The notes under the pieces are model-generated. The model was not told where the DNA came from and searched no databases. It saw only the letters and a program-made list of their open reading frames with translations. Position numbers and translations under genes: made by a program. Source: Pseudomonas sp. S09G 359 (GTDB lineage Bacteria > Pseudomonadota > Gammaproteobacteria > Pseudomonadales > Pseudomonadaceae). From it: a stretch of DNA of 64,000 nt. Shown here one piece after another: positions 18,741 through 27,807 of the stretch; the stretch's first letter is position 1, and each line of letters begins with the position of its first letter. The stretch covers positions 6,499,501 to 6,563,500 of the forward strand of contig NZ_CP025263.1 in the NCBI RefSeq assembly GCF_002843605.1, given 5' to 3'.

Positions 18741-20650
18741 CAGGACAGCGCCTCCAGCTCCGCTTGCAGGGTTTCGAGCAATTCGAGGGCCTCCATCCAG
18801 GTTTCCTCCAATTGCCCTTCGCGCACCTTGAGCTTGGCCTGTTCAGCCAGCAGGTCGCGCAGCTCATCCTTGCGTGCCGCTTCGTACACGGCACTGTCGC
18901 CCAGGCTGGCTTCGATCTTGGCCAGGCGCTCATGCACCTTGCCCAGCTCGGCTTCGAGCTTGTCGGCTTCACGTTTGTGCGGCGCCAACTGCTGGCGCAG
19001 CGCGGCGGCGGCCTGGCGCTGGGCTTTCTTGTCGGTTTTATCCGGGTTGACCGGGGTATTACTGGCCGGCGCGTTGCGCAGGCGGTAATCGGTCAGCCAG
19101 CGGGCGTAGTCGTCCAGGTCGCCGTCGAACTCTTCGACCTTGCCATCCGCCACCAGCAGGAAGTTGTCGGTGGTGCTCTTGAGCAAGTGGCGATCGTGAG
19201 ACACCACCAGCACGGCGCCGCTGAACTCTTGCAGGGCCATGGTCAGCGCCAGGCGCATTTCCAGGTCGAGGTGGTTGGTCGGTTCGTCGAGCAGCAGCAG
19301 GTTTGGGCGGTCCCAGGCGATCAGCGCCAGGGCCAGGCGGGCTTTTTCGCCGCCGGAGAAATTCAGTACCGGCTCATCGATGCGGGCGCCACGGAAGTCG
19401 AAACCACCAAGGAAGTCGCGTAGGGTCTGCTCGCGCTCGGTCGGCGCCAGGCGTTGCAGGTGCAACAGCGGGCTGGCCTTGGCGTCGAGGGAGTCCAACT
19501 GGTGCTGGGCGAAGTAGCCCACCACGGTGTTCTCGCCACGGGTCAGGCGGCCGGCCAGCGGCTCAAGTTCGCCGGACAGGTTCTTGATCAGCGTCGACTT
19601 GCCCGCGCCGTTAGGGCCGAGCAAACCAATGCGCGCGCCCGGCGTGAGCTGCAGCTTGACCTTCTCCAGGATGGTCTTGTCGCCATAACCCAGGCGTGCG
19701 TCCGAGAGATCCAGCAGCGGGCTGGAGATTTTCACCGACTCACGGAACACAAAGTCGAACGGCGAATCGACGTGGGCCGCCGACAGCTCTTCCATGCGTT
19801 CCAGGGCCTTGATCCGGCTCTGGGCCTGGCGGGCCTTGGTGGCCTGGGCCTTGAACCGGGCGATGTAGCTTTCCATGTGCGCGCGCTGCGCCTGCTGCTT
19901 CTCGAAGGCCTGTTGCTGCTGGGCCAGGCGTTCGGCACGGGCGCGTTCGAACGCGGTGTAGCCGCCACGGTAGAGGGTGATCTTCTTCTGTTCGACGTGG
20001 GCGATGTTGTCGACCACGGCGTCGAGGAAATCCCGGTCGTGGGAAATCAGCAGCAAGGTGCCCTGGTAGCTCTTGAGGAAGTCTTCCAGCCACAGGATCG
20101 CATCGAGGTCCAAGTGGTTGGTCGGTTCGTCGAGCAGTAGCAGGTCGGACGGGCACATCAGCGCTTGGGCCAGGTTGAGGCGCATGCGCCAGCCACCGGA
20201 GAAGTCGGCGACCGGGCGGTCCATCTGTTCGTTGGTGAACCCCAGGCCGGCGAGCATCTTGCGGGCACGCGCGTCGGCGGTGTAGCCGTCGGCGCTGTCG
20301 AGTTCCGCATGCAGGCGGGCCTGGGCGGCGCCGTCCTGGGTTTTCTCGGCCTCGGCCAGGTCGTGTTGCACCTGGCGCAGGCGCAAGTCGCCATCGAGCA
20401 CGTAGTCGATCGCGATGCGGTCGAGGGTGTCGATCTCTTGGCGCATATGGGCGATGCGCCAGTCGGCCGGCAGCAAGCAGTCCCCGGAATCCGGGGTCAG
20501 CTCACCCAGCAACAGGGCGAACAACGTGGATTTGCCGGCGCCGTTGGCACCGATCAGGCCGGCTTTGTGACCGGCGTGCAGGGTCAGCTCGGCGTCTTCA
20601 AGAAGACGTTGCGGGCCACGCTGTAATGTTAGGCTTTGAAGTCGGATCAT
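18740..20650 (-). CDS. ABC-F family ATPase (YheS-like)
   Basis: 636 residues from the ATG at 20650 (MIRLQSLTLQRGP). Two ATP-binding cassettes are present with Walker A GANGAGKST and GPNGAGKST and signature segments FSGGW and FSGGE, and no membrane domain. The linker between the domains carries a charged helix pair (AFEKQQAQRAHMESYIARF). The C-terminal 90 residues are coiled-coil. ABC-F proteins act on the ribosome E site; length and architecture match E. coli YheS best. The open frame runs a further 72 codons upstream, but that sequence is basic and unlike the family. It overlaps the following MscS gene by ATGA. Confidence 0.9.
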   Translation of the reverse strand: MIRLQSLTLQRGPQRLLEDAELTLHAGHKAGLIGANGAGKSTLFALLLGELTPDSGDCLLPADWRIAHMRQEIDTLDRIAIDYVLDGDLRLRQVQHDLAEAEKTQDGAAQARLHAELDSADGYTADARARKMLAGLGFTNEQMDRPVADFSGGWRMRLNLAQALMCPSDLLLLDEPTNHLDLDAILWLEDFLKSYQGTLLLISHDRDFLDAVVDNIAHVEQKKITLYRGGYTAFERARAERLAQQQQAFEKQQAQRAHMESYIARFKAQATKARQAQSRIKALERMEELSAAHVDSPFDFVFRESVKISSPLLDLSDARLGYGDKTILEKVKLQLTPGARIGLLGPNGAGKSTLIKNLSGELEPLAGRLTRGENTVVGYFAQHQLDSLDAKASPLLHLQRLAPTEREQTLRDFLGGFDFRGARIDEPVLNFSGGEKARLALALIAWDRPNLLLLDEPTNHLDLEMRLALTMALQEFSGAVLVVSHDRHLLKSTTDNFLLVADGKVEEFDGDLDDYARWLTDYRLRNAPASNTPVNPDKTDKKAQRQAAAALRQQLAPHKREADKLEAELGKVHERLAKIEASLGDSAVYEAARKDELRDLLAEQAKLKVREGQLEETWMEALELLETLQAELEALS

Positions 20651-20700
20651 AATGGCGGCGGAGTCTACCAGCTTCGTTGGCCGCTGGCTTGGGTGTGAAT

Positions 20701-21165
20701 ATGTACGCTGACCTGTGGAGCTTTGCCCTCTCGACTTATGCCCGCTCCGGGTGCGAAGCCGCTTGCCTGCGTTTGCAGGAGCAAGGCGCGGATGTGTGCC
20801 TGTTGCTCTGCGGCGCGTGGCTGGAGCAGCGCGGCGTGACGCCGAGCGCTGAACGCATGCAGGCATTGGTGCAGGTCGCCGGGCCCTGGCAGGCGCAAGT
20901 AGTCGAACCGTTACGGCAGGTACGCACGCAATGGCGAGCCATGGCGCAGCAGGATGAAGCGTTGGCAGGGTTACGCGAGCAGGTCAAAGCCTTGGAGCTG
21001 GAAGCCGAGCGAGCGTTGCTGGCACGCCTGGAAGCTGTGGCGCAGGCATGGCCTAGTGGAGAAGGCGAGGGTCAACAGAAATGGCTTGAAGGCCTGGCGA
21101 CCGAAGCCGCCAACCTTGACCACGACGCGCTGCAACAGCTGCGCGTCGCGGCCACCGGCACTTAG
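20701..21165 (+). CDS. TIGR02444 family protein
   Basis: 154 residues. It starts MYADLWSFALSTYARSG and contains CLLLCGAWLEQRGV and VAGPWQAQVVEPLRQVRTQW, as in the small helical TIGR02444 proteins found in gamma-proteobacteria. Function is unknown; no catalytic motif or membrane segment is seen. A GTG two codons upstream (20695) is an alternative start. It is divergent from the ABC-F gene with a 50-base gap and overlaps the 3' end of the convergent algP gene by four bases. Confidence 0.85.
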   Translation: MYADLWSFALSTYARSGCEAACLRLQEQGADVCLLLCGAWLEQRGVTPSAERMQALVQVAGPWQAQVVEPLRQVRTQWRAMAQQDEALAGLREQVKALELEAERALLARLEAVAQAWPSGEGEGQQKWLEGLATEAANLDHDALQQLRVAATGT

Positions 21166-22319
21166 GAAGCGCTGGTTGGGGTAGTGCTTGGCGCTACCGG
21201 TGCAGGCGTGCTGCTGGCCGGAGCGGTTGGAGCGGTGGCAGCAGCCGGAGTCGCTGGTGCGGCTGGTTTGGCTGGTGCTGGTTTTGCGGCAGCTGGTTTT
21301 GCAGCAGCAGGTTTTGCAGCTGGCTTGGCGGCTGGTTTCGCAGCAGCAGGTTTGGCAGCTGGCTTGGCGGCTGGTTTTGCAGCAGCAGGTTTGGCAGCTG
21401 GCTTGGCGGCTGGTTTTGCAGCAGCAGTTTTTGCAGCTGGCTTAGCGGCTGGTTTAGCGGCAGCAGTTTTTGCAGCTGGCTTAGCGGCTGGTTTCGCAGC
21501 AGCGGTTTTCGCAGCTGGCTTGGCAGCTGGTTTCGCAGCAGCAGTTTTTGCAGCTGGTTTCGCAGCTGGTTTAGCAGCAGCGGTCTTTGCAGCTGGCTTG
21601 GCGGCTGGTTTCGCAGCAGCGGTTTTCGCAGCTGGCTTGGCAGCTGGTTTCGCAGCAGCAGTTTTTGCAGCTGGCTTGGCGGCTGGTTTCGCAGCAGCAG
21701 TTTTTGCAGCTGGCTTGGCGGCTGGTTTAGCAGCAGCAGTTTTTGCAGCTGGCTTGGCGGCTGGTTTAGCAGCAGCAGTTTTTGCAGCTGGCTTGGCGGC
21801 TGGTTTAGCAGCAGCAGTTTTTGCAGCTGGCTTGGCGGCTGGTTTAGCAGCAGCGGTTTTTGCAGCTGGCTTGGCGGCCGCTTTAGCCGGCGCCTTCGCA
21901 GTAACAGCTTTTGCCGGGGTACGTGCGCCCAGCACTTTGGCTACAGCTTCCTTCACACGACCAACGCCCTGAGCCAGTTTCAGGCTTTCTTGAGCATCTT
22001 TTTTGAGTTGGGAAATGTAGGTGCGGGTTTCAGCTTGGCGATCCTTGAGGGCGTCGAGCAGGTCCTCAAGTTCTTTGACAGCGTCTTTGGCTTTGGCTTG
22101 AGCCTTGGCCTTGCCGGCAGTGGCGGCGTCTTGCAGTTTGGTGCGGGATTTGTGCAGCTTTTCTTGCGCTTTACCGCGTTGTTTTTCCAGCTTGGCGAGC
22201 AGCTTTTCTGCATCGGCCAACGCTTGGGAACAGGCGCTTTCCAGATGTTCGAGCAAGCTGCCCGAAAGTTGTTGGAGTAAATGCAACGGGGTATTAACAG
22301 GCTTCTGTTTGGCCGACAT
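21162..22319 (-). CDS. algP: AlgP, lysine/alanine-rich histone-like DNA-binding protein
   Basis: 385 residues. The first 120 form helical, lysine-rich coiled coil (ADAEKLLAKLEKQRGKAQEK and so on). From about residue 135 to 345 the protein consists of KPAA-type repeats, with about twelve 13-residue units of the form KTAAAKPAAKPAA, then a Pro/Ala/Thr tail. This resembles the C-terminal tail of eukaryotic histone H1. AlgP (AlgR3) of P. aeruginosa affects transcription of the alginate gene algD. Gene order (algP, FKBP, algQ, dsbB, hem genes, algR) matches that species. Confidence 0.92.
   Translation of the reverse strand: MSAKQKPVNTPLHLLQQLSGSLLEHLESACSQALADAEKLLAKLEKQRGKAQEKLHKSRTKLQDAATAGKAKAQAKAKDAVKELEDLLDALKDRQAETRTYISQLKKDAQESLKLAQGVGRVKEAVAKVLGARTPAKAVTAKAPAKAAAKPAAKTAAAKPAAKPAAKTAAAKPAAKPAAKTAAAKPAAKPAAKTAAAKPAAKPAAKTAAAKPAAKPAAKTAAAKPAAKPAAKTAAAKPAAKPAAKTAAAKPAAKPAAKTAAAKPAAKPAAKTAAAKPAAKPAAKTAAAKPAAKPAAKTAAAKPAAKPAAKPAAAKPAAKPAAKPAAAKPAAKPAAKPAAAKPAAAKPAPAKPAAPATPAAATAPTAPASSTPAPVAPSTTPTSAS
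21290..21885. repeat. 39-bp tandem repeat array inside algP
   Basis: A 39-base unit (for example the copies starting at 21721 and 21760) recurs about twelve times in phase with the codon frame, with slight differences such as TTTAGC against TTTCGC and CTTGGC against CTTAGC. Near-identical copies cluster between about 21700 and 21850. Slippage here would change the number of DNA-binding repeats in AlgP by 13 residues at a time without a frameshift. Confidence 0.9.
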
Positions 22320-22512
22320 GGTTTACCTCCTGGCTGACGTGGGTGCGGCTCATACTAGCCCTCTGCTCTTACCGCCGCTAGGGCATGTTGACAGTATCGT
22401 TTGCGTTGCGTTGCAGCGTGCGAAAAATCTTATCGATATAACGAAAATACGCGGCACTTTTTACCCACTCACACTGGCATAATCCATCGCACTTTCGGCG
22501 GGAGAATGGCCC

Positions 22513-23190
22513 ATGTCGCGTTACCTTTTTGTTGTGCTTGGCCTGGCGATTTCAGTCGCCAATGCGAGCGAGCAATCGCCCTCCAAAACTGCTGACCAGG
22601 ATGCCCACGACCTCGCCTACAGCCTGGGCGCCAGCCTCGGTGAGCGCCTGCGCCAGGAGGTTCCCGACCTGCAGATCCAGGCGCTGATCGACGGCCTCAA
22701 GCAAGCCTATCAAGGCAAACCACTGGCGCTGGATAACGCACGTATCGAACAGATTCTTGCCAGACACGAAGCGCAAAGCGAAGCCGATGCGCAGGCTCCC
22801 CAAAGCGAAAAAGCCCTCGCTACCGAACAGCAGTTTTTAGCCAAGGAAAAAGCCGTGAAGGGCGTGCGCGAATTGGCCGATGGAATTCTGCTCACGGAAC
22901 TCGCACCCGGCAGCGGCGCCAAGCCGGGGGCGAATGATCAGGTTGAAGTGAAATACATTGGGCGATTGCCCGACGGCACGGTCTTCGACCAGAGCACGCA
23001 GCCCCAATGGTTTCGTCTGGACAGTGTGATCAGCGGCTGGAGCAGCGCATTGCAACAGATGCCGGTGGGCGCAAAGTGGCGCCTGGTGATTCCATCGGCC
23101 CAGGCCTATGGTGCCGACGGCGCGGGTGAGTTGATCCCGCCGTATACGCCGCTGGTGTTTGAGATCGAACTGCTAGGCACCCGCCACTGA
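22513..23190 (+). CDS. FKBP-type peptidyl-prolyl cis-trans isomerase, periplasmic
   Basis: 225 residues. A signal peptide (residues 1-19, ending ANA) is followed by a helical dimerisation domain of the FkpA/Mip type (AYSLGASLGERLRQ, then IDGLKQAYQGKPLAL) and the FKBP catalytic domain from about residue 130 (VEVKYIGRLPDGTVFDQS, then YGADGAGELIPPYTPLVFEIEL). It helps fold exported proteins. GGGAG lies eight bases before the ATG at 22513. It is divergent from algP and convergent with algQ, from which a strong terminator separates it. Confidence 0.93.
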   Translation: MSRYLFVVLGLAISVANASEQSPSKTADQDAHDLAYSLGASLGERLRQEVPDLQIQALIDGLKQAYQGKPLALDNARIEQILARHEAQSEADAQAPQSEKALATEQQFLAKEKAVKGVRELADGILLTELAPGSGAKPGANDQVEVKYIGRLPDGTVFDQSTQPQWFRLDSVISGWSSALQQMPVGAKWRLVIPSAQAYGADGAGELIPPYTPLVFEIELLGTRH

Positions 23191-23195
23191 CCCAA

Positions 23196-23228
23196 TAAAA
23201 AACGGTGCGTCATGCGCACCGTTTTTTT
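23196..23228. terminator. Bidirectional rho-independent terminator between FKBP gene and algQ
   Basis: Perfect stem ACGGTGCG / CGCACCGT with a four-base TCAT loop, flanked by A6 on the left and T7 on the right, so it works for both converging transcripts. Confidence 0.92.
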
Positions 23229-23244
23229 GTCTCGCCCTCGAGGG

Positions 23245-23703
23245 TCAAGCCTGGGTAACAGACTCTTCCTTGTGGGCGTTGTGCAACACTTCGATCAGGC
23301 AGTCTTCCAGCTCGAAACGCTCGTGAAGCAACGCGCCCAGCTCTTTGAATTTTTCGGCAACACAATTGCCGGCATCACACAGATCGGTGAAGGCGAGCAG
23401 CTTTTCAGTGATGACGTCGATGCGCGGGTAAATGGTCTCGGCCAAATCCAGACCACGCTGATCATCAAAGGCTTCCGCCTCCTTGGTCAGTTGCTCGTAG
23501 ACGCCAAAATGGCCAGCCGAGACATAGTCGACCAACACTTCGCAGAACTCCTGCAACGGCTTGCGATTCTCAGCCAGTGCCTCGGGCTTGGCGCCGAGAG
23601 CATCAAAGGCCCGAACCAGTTCGTGACGTGCCTTCAACCAGCTGTCGATCAGCTTGTGCACCCCACCCCAGCGTTCCTGAGCATTCTGACAACTTTCCAG
23701 CAT
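23245..23703 (-). CDS. algQ: AlgQ / Rsd anti-sigma-70 regulator
   Basis: 152 residues, all helical, of the Rsd/AlgQ family. It starts [20 protein letters not shown] and contains [11 protein letters not shown] and [18 protein letters not shown]. Rsd-type proteins bind region 4 of the main sigma factor and free core polymerase for alternative sigma factors; AlgQ (AlgR2) of P. aeruginosa promotes alginate and virulence-factor production. GGAAGAGAGA precedes the ATG. It is a single gene ending at the bidirectional terminator. Confidence 0.95.
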   Translation of the reverse strand: MLESCQNAQERWGGVHKLIDSWLKARHELVRAFDALGAKPEALAENRKPLQEFCEVLVDYVSAGHFGVYEQLTKEAEAFDDQRGLDLAETIYPRIDVITEKLLAFTDLCDAGNCVAEKFKELGALLHERFELEDCLIEVLHNAHKEESVTQA

Positions 23704-23912
23704 GATGATCTCTCTTCCCTATAGGGGCGCTGCTGCCTTATGCCCGCACAACACTCAAAGGATAAAGCGGCAGCCGGACAAGGCCGCATCTGACAAAAGG
23801 TTTCAATAACGCGTGCGGGCCAGATTATGCCCGCATGACTATGGCTTCAAGGTACGCAGGAGAGAAAGTTCATACAAGTGTTTAATCCCCTTCTACAAAT
23901 TGTGCCTGGGTT

Positions 23913-24431
23913 TCAGCGCCTTGCAGGGCGCAAACGCTGAGTCAAAAACAGCCTTGAGAACTGCAGGGTCCCCAGCATCAACATCCCCACGAAGAACAGC
24001 AGGCTCCACTCGGGAAGGCTGAGGTCGAACAGTGTCCAGTTGATTTCCACACAATCGACGGTGCCTTTGAGGGCCGATTGCAACGCCTGCCACAACGACA
24101 GGTTTTCGTTTATCTCGTGCAGGCTGGGCAAGCAGTCGGCCTGGCCCGGTGCGGCATTTTGTAGCAACACTTGGCGCACGGCGGTGATGGCGCCGAGCAG
24201 CGCACAGCCCATGCTTGCCAGCCCGTACAGGAAGACAGCGGTGCGTTTGGGGTTGTGAAGGGCTGCGACCAGGTTGATCAGCATGAAGGCCGCCAGGAAG
24301 ACCCGTTGCATCTGGCACAGGACGCAAGGCCGCAACGACGCACCGAATTCAAGGTAAAAGGACGCGCCCAACGTCAGCGCACCCGCCAGGAACGCAAGGA
24401 AAAACAAGGAACGTGAAGGGGCAAAAGACAT
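23913..24431 (-). CDS. dsbB: Disulfide bond formation protein B (DsbB/DsbH type)
   Basis: 172 residues with four hydrophobic segments. The quinone-proximal pair CVLC is at residues 36 and 39, and the periplasmic loop pair at C100 and C127. DsbB reoxidises DsbA and passes the electrons to the respiratory quinone. In P. aeruginosa the homologue at this locus is the second of two DsbB proteins (DsbH). GGA lies eight bases before the ATG. It sits between algQ and the hem genes but is separated from hemY by 236 bases. Confidence 0.93.
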   Translation of the reverse strand: MSFAPSRSLFFLAFLAGALTLGASFYLEFGASLRPCVLCQMQRVFLAAFMLINLVAALHNPKRTAVFLYGLASMGCALLGAITAVRQVLLQNAAPGQADCLPSLHEINENLSLWQALQSALKGTVDCVEINWTLFDLSLPEWSLLFFVGMLMLGTLQFSRLFLTQRLRPARR

Positions 24432-24619
24432 GCTTTATCCGCACCGCGAAGTATAGATCGATACGGTAGAGGAAAGGCCTGGCCCCTTTCAATACGTGCC
24501 AGAGCAGACGATTCCGCGAGAGCGTAAGGACAACCCGTCAGAACATGGAAGACTTCGAGCAACCCTGCGTAGGAGCACGCCTATAAACGCCGCGGCGGGG
24601 TTATTTTCGAGAGATTGAA

Positions 24620-24651
24620 GGGCTGGCTATCAGACGCATCTGAACCAACCC
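24620..24651 (-). terminator. Stem-loop after the hemC-D-X-Y operon
   Basis: On the minus strand, GGGTTGG pairs with CCAGCCC (one G-T pair) and TCAGA with TCTGA around a short loop, 17 bases after the hemY stop. No T tract follows, so it may stabilise the transcript or stop it only weakly. The remaining gap (24432-24667) holds no gene. Confidence 0.45.
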
Positions 24652-24667
24652 TGAATCTTTTCCTACA

Positions 24668-25909
24668 TCAAACCCGTGCCGGAGCAGGCAACGGCGATGC
24701 CAGCAAACGGTTATCCAGCAGGCCCAAGCCTTCCTGGAACAACTGGTTGCTGCGTTCGGTGTCACCCAGCTGGGCCAGCAGTCGCGCCAGCTCGGCACAG
24801 GCCTCAGGGTTGCGCTGGACTTGCAGGCTGCTCTCCAGATAATCCCGCGCCTTGCCCCACAGGCTGTTTTGCAGGCACAGGCGACCCAGCGTCAGCAGCA
24901 AGCTGGCATCGCCGGGATGATCCTTCAGCCAGCCTTCGGCAAACTTCAGTTGCCGTGCCGGATCACTGCCACGCAGCAGGCCGTAGAGGCGGATCAGGTG
25001 GCTGTCATAGCCGCGCTTGATTGCGCCCCGCAGCGCTTCTTCGGCCTTGGCATCAGCGCCCAGTTGGCGCAGTTGCTCGGCATACGCCAGAACCAATTGT
25101 GGCTCCTGGCGCTGGGCCGATGTCAGTTGCTGCCAGGCCCGCTCGAGGGCCTGCAAGCCAGCTTCGCCCTGCTCTTCACGCTGGGCCGCCAGGCTCAGGT
25201 TCTCACCCCAGGCGCGGCGCTCAAGCTCGGCCAGCTCACCGGCAGGCAGCACCTTGTCTTTGCGCAGCTCCGGCAGCAGGCGAATCACGGCTGACCAGTC
25301 GCCCCGCTGCTGGTGCAGACGCTGCAATTGGCGCAACACCTGGGCGTTATGGGGATGACGCTCGTGCATCGCCTGCAAGGTGGTCAACGCGCCGTCAGTA
25401 TCGCCACGGTCCAGTTGCAGTTGCGCATGGCTCAAGGCAACCGCCAGCTCAGCCTGGGGCTGGCGCTCCAGTGCACGCTCCAGCAGGCCGTCGGACTCTT
25501 CATAACGGCCCTGCTCATTGGCCGCCCGCGCCGCGCCAAGGTAGTACAGCAATGGCTGGCGCTCGGCTTCGGCGGCCCGATGCAGGTGGCGCTCGGCACT
25601 GGCCCAGCGGCCCTCAGCGAGGTCCATCTGGCCCTGCTCGATGGCGATCTGCACGCGTCGGCTACGATTGCGCCGCGACCACGGGTTAACCACGCCACCA
25701 GAGGTGGTGACCAGGCCTAACAGCACGCGAATCAAGTAGATCGCCAGGGCGATGGCAGCAATAGCCACCACGGTCGCCCACAGGCTCGACTCGTAATGCA
25801 GCACATGCGGGTAGGTAATCAGCACGTAGCCGGTGTGTTTTGAAATGCCCACGGCAAGCGCCAGGGCAATTGCAATCGCCAGCACCAGGATCACATAGAA
25901 GCGTTTCAT
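24668..25909 (-). CDS. hemY: HemY-like protein of the heme operon (TPR membrane protein)
   Basis: 413 residues. Two N-terminal membrane helices (about residues 5-22 and 42-68) belong to the HemY N-terminal domain, followed by a long array of TPR-like helices (AERHLHRAAEAERQPLLYYLG, ALTTLQAMHERHPHNAQVLRQ). In proteobacteria this gene follows hemX; the protein is not the protoporphyrinogen oxidase also called HemY in Bacillus, and its role is not settled. It starts 5 bases after the hemX stop with CAGGAG upstream, the last gene of hemC-hemD-hemX-hemY. Confidence 0.9.
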   Translation of the reverse strand: MKRFYVILVLAIAIALALAVGISKHTGYVLITYPHVLHYESSLWATVVAIAAIALAIYLIRVLLGLVTTSGGVVNPWSRRNRSRRVQIAIEQGQMDLAEGRWASAERHLHRAAEAERQPLLYYLGAARAANEQGRYEESDGLLERALERQPQAELAVALSHAQLQLDRGDTDGALTTLQAMHERHPHNAQVLRQLQRLHQQRGDWSAVIRLLPELRKDKVLPAGELAELERRAWGENLSLAAQREEQGEAGLQALERAWQQLTSAQRQEPQLVLAYAEQLRQLGADAKAEEALRGAIKRGYDSHLIRLYGLLRGSDPARQLKFAEGWLKDHPGDASLLLTLGRLCLQNSLWGKARDYLESSLQVQRNPEACAELARLLAQLGDTERSNQLFQEGLGLLDNRLLASPLPAPARV

Positions 25910-25914
25910 CGGCT

Positions 25915-27030
25915 CTACTCCTGCTTCGCCGGCGTACCCGCCGCCGCCTTGGCTTCGTCGGCAGACAAATGCCGACGTTCAAGGTACGCCTGCACGGCGG
26001 CCAGGCTCGCGGCCAGGTCCGGCGTGGCCACGGAGACGGCCTTGGGCTCAAGCTCGGCGACACGTGCCAGCATCGCCTTGCTTTGCGGGTTGTCCTGGTT
26101 GAAGTTGTCCTTCAGCACGCTGCGCGCCTCGCCCAGGGCGCGACTGTAGACCGCCGTCTCGCCATTCAGCGCCGCCCACTGCGCTTGCTCCAGGGCTAGG
26201 CTGAGGGCCAGGCGCACCTGGTTCAAACCTTGGCCGGCGAGCAGCGGACGGATGTTGTCATCCGGGTTGAAGTCGATGCGGAAGTAGCGCGAAATCTGCT
26301 CCCACCACTGGCTCCAGCGGCTGTCCGTATCCGTGGTCGGGCGCCCATCGGACGCGGGTTCAGTGAGTTGATATTCAGGAGCAATGGCTGCCAACTGCAC
26401 GACCTGATCACGCAGGGCCGCCAATTGCAGGTACAGCCCGGTGCGGTCCGGCTGCTCGGTGCTGCGCAACGCGGCAAGGCTCTTGGCCAACTGCTCGCGG
26501 GCGGCGTAGGAACCCGGGTCGCTCTGCTCGCGAAGAATTTCGTCGGCACCCTGGACCAGCGCCTGTGCACTGTTGATGTCTTGCAGGGCAGACAGTCGCA
26601 AGCTCGCCAGGCGAATCAAGTGCTCGGCTTCGGCCAAACGCCAATCCTGGCGACTGGCGCCCAGCACGGTTTCCAAACGCTGGCTCAGGCGCTGCTGATC
26701 ACCTTGCAGCTGGGCCACCAGGCGACGGCGCTCTTCCAATTCGTCCGCGCCGGGCAGTTGGGCCAGGCGCGCGGCCAGCTGTTGCTGGCTTTGCTTGAGG
26801 GATTGGGATTGGTCATCGAGGGTCTGCACCTGACCCAGCTGTTGCTGGCTGCCGGCTTGCAGGGCACGAACCTGCCAGATCCCCCAACCGCCGGCGGCTA
26901 CACCGGCAGCACCCAGCAGCAGGGCGACAATTGCCAGGCCATTGCCACGGCGCGGCGCGGTAACCGGTGACTCAACCGGCGCATCAAGTGCGGGTTGGGT
27001 TTCATCTTTAGGCAAGGCTGTTTCGCTCAC
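25915..27030 (-). CDS. hemX: HemX (uroporphyrinogen-III C-methyltransferase-like membrane protein)
   Basis: 371 residues. After a charged cytoplasmic segment of 30 residues there is one membrane helix (AIVALLLGAAGVAAGG), then a long coiled coil (QVQTLDDQSQSLKQSQQQLAAR) and the HemX domain (AEHLIRLASLRLSALQDINSA, then YLQLAALRDQVVQLA). It is often annotated as a methyltransferase, but it has no SAM-binding motif and probably acts as a scaffold for heme synthesis. The start is GTG at 27030 with AAGGA upstream. It follows hemD by 18 bases. Confidence 0.92.
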   Translation of the reverse strand: MSETALPKDETQPALDAPVESPVTAPRRGNGLAIVALLLGAAGVAAGGWGIWQVRALQAGSQQQLGQVQTLDDQSQSLKQSQQQLAARLAQLPGADELEERRRLVAQLQGDQQRLSQRLETVLGASRQDWRLAEAEHLIRLASLRLSALQDINSAQALVQGADEILREQSDPGSYAAREQLAKSLAALRSTEQPDRTGLYLQLAALRDQVVQLAAIAPEYQLTEPASDGRPTTDTDSRWSQWWEQISRYFRIDFNPDDNIRPLLAGQGLNQVRLALSLALEQAQWAALNGETAVYSRALGEARSVLKDNFNQDNPQSKAMLARVAELEPKAVSVATPDLAASLAAVQAYLERRHLSADEAKAAAGTPAKQE

Positions 27031-27048
27031 GTGTCCGTCCTTTGCGTA

Positions 27049-27807
27049 TCAGAGAGTGGCAACGGGATGACTCCGTAACGCCACTAACAAAGCCGCGGCA
27101 CTCGCGCCGCGACAATCCACAACTTTTTCTGCACCTGCAGCCCGCGCCATCTCATAGACTCGCGGGCTGGGCACGAACAACGGCAGCTGTGCCACCTGCT
27201 GCCAATCGGCGCCGGCCAGGGCTTGCAGGTGCAAGAAACCCTGCCCACTGCTGACCACCAGCCCGTTCAGGCGTTCCAACTGGATGCGTTGCATCAGCAC
27301 GCCAGCGTCGTAATCCGGAAGCAAGCGGCGATACAATTCCAGATAGTCGACACTAGCACCTTGCTCGCGCAAACGCTCAGCCAGCAGCTCCCGACCGCCC
27401 TCGCCCCGCAGGATCAACACCCGGGCAGCGGGGCGTGCGATAGCCTCGCGCAACGCAGGCAATTGAAGCAAGGCCTCGCTGTCGTCGCCCGTTTGGGGAT
27501 AGTGAACGCTCAGGCCATGATCGGCCAATACTTGGGCAGTCGCCGCGCCAACACTGAACCACGGCAACTGCGGCCAAGCTTGATCCAACGCTTGCACAGC
27601 AAGGCGCGCAGCCGGCTTGCTCACCACAATCACCGCACAATAGCGGCCAAGGTCACGCAAGACCGCGTGCTGTTCGGGCGTGATGGGCAACGGCTCAATG
27701 TCGAGCAACGGCAAGCTGCTGCTGAAAATACCAGCGTCGGACAATACCGCCGCCAGGGCCGCCGATTCCTCGGCGGGCCGCGTCAGCAGCACTCGCCAGT
27801 CGGTCAC
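27049..27807 (-). CDS. hemD: Uroporphyrinogen-III synthase
   Basis: 252 residues. It inverts ring D and closes hydroxymethylbilane to uroporphyrinogen III. Family features: [21 protein letters not shown] at the start, [14 protein letters not shown] in the middle, and [15 protein letters not shown] and [10 protein letters not shown] later; sequence conservation in this family is low. The start is GTG, overlapping the hemC stop (GTGA), so hemC and hemD are translationally coupled. Confidence 0.94.
   Translation of the reverse strand: MTDWRVLLTRPAEESAALAAVLSDAGIFSSSLPLLDIEPLPITPEQHAVLRDLGRYCAVIVVSKPAARLAVQALDQAWPQLPWFSVGAATAQVLADHGLSVHYPQTGDDSEALLQLPALREAIARPAARVLILRGEGGRELLAERLREQGASVDYLELYRRLLPDYDAGVLMQRIQLERLNGLVVSSGQGFLHLQALAGADWQQVAQLPLFVPSPRVYEMARAAGAEKVVDCRGASAAALLVALRSHPVATL

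Noticed and set aside
20651..20866. 72-residue N-terminal extension of the ABC-F ATPase
   Set aside because: It is Arg/Ala-rich, overlaps the divergent TIGR02444 gene and has no family similarity; the ABC domain begins at MIRLQSLTL.
21290..21885. CRISPR-like regular repeats
   Set aside because: The repeats are contiguous, without unique spacers, in phase with a coding frame, and no cas gene is present.
21184..21972. 262-codon plus-strand frame of Ala/Gly/Leu/Phe repeats
   Set aside because: It is the antisense of the algP KPAA repeats; hydrophobic repetition comes from complementing the repeat, not from a silk- or collagen-like gene.
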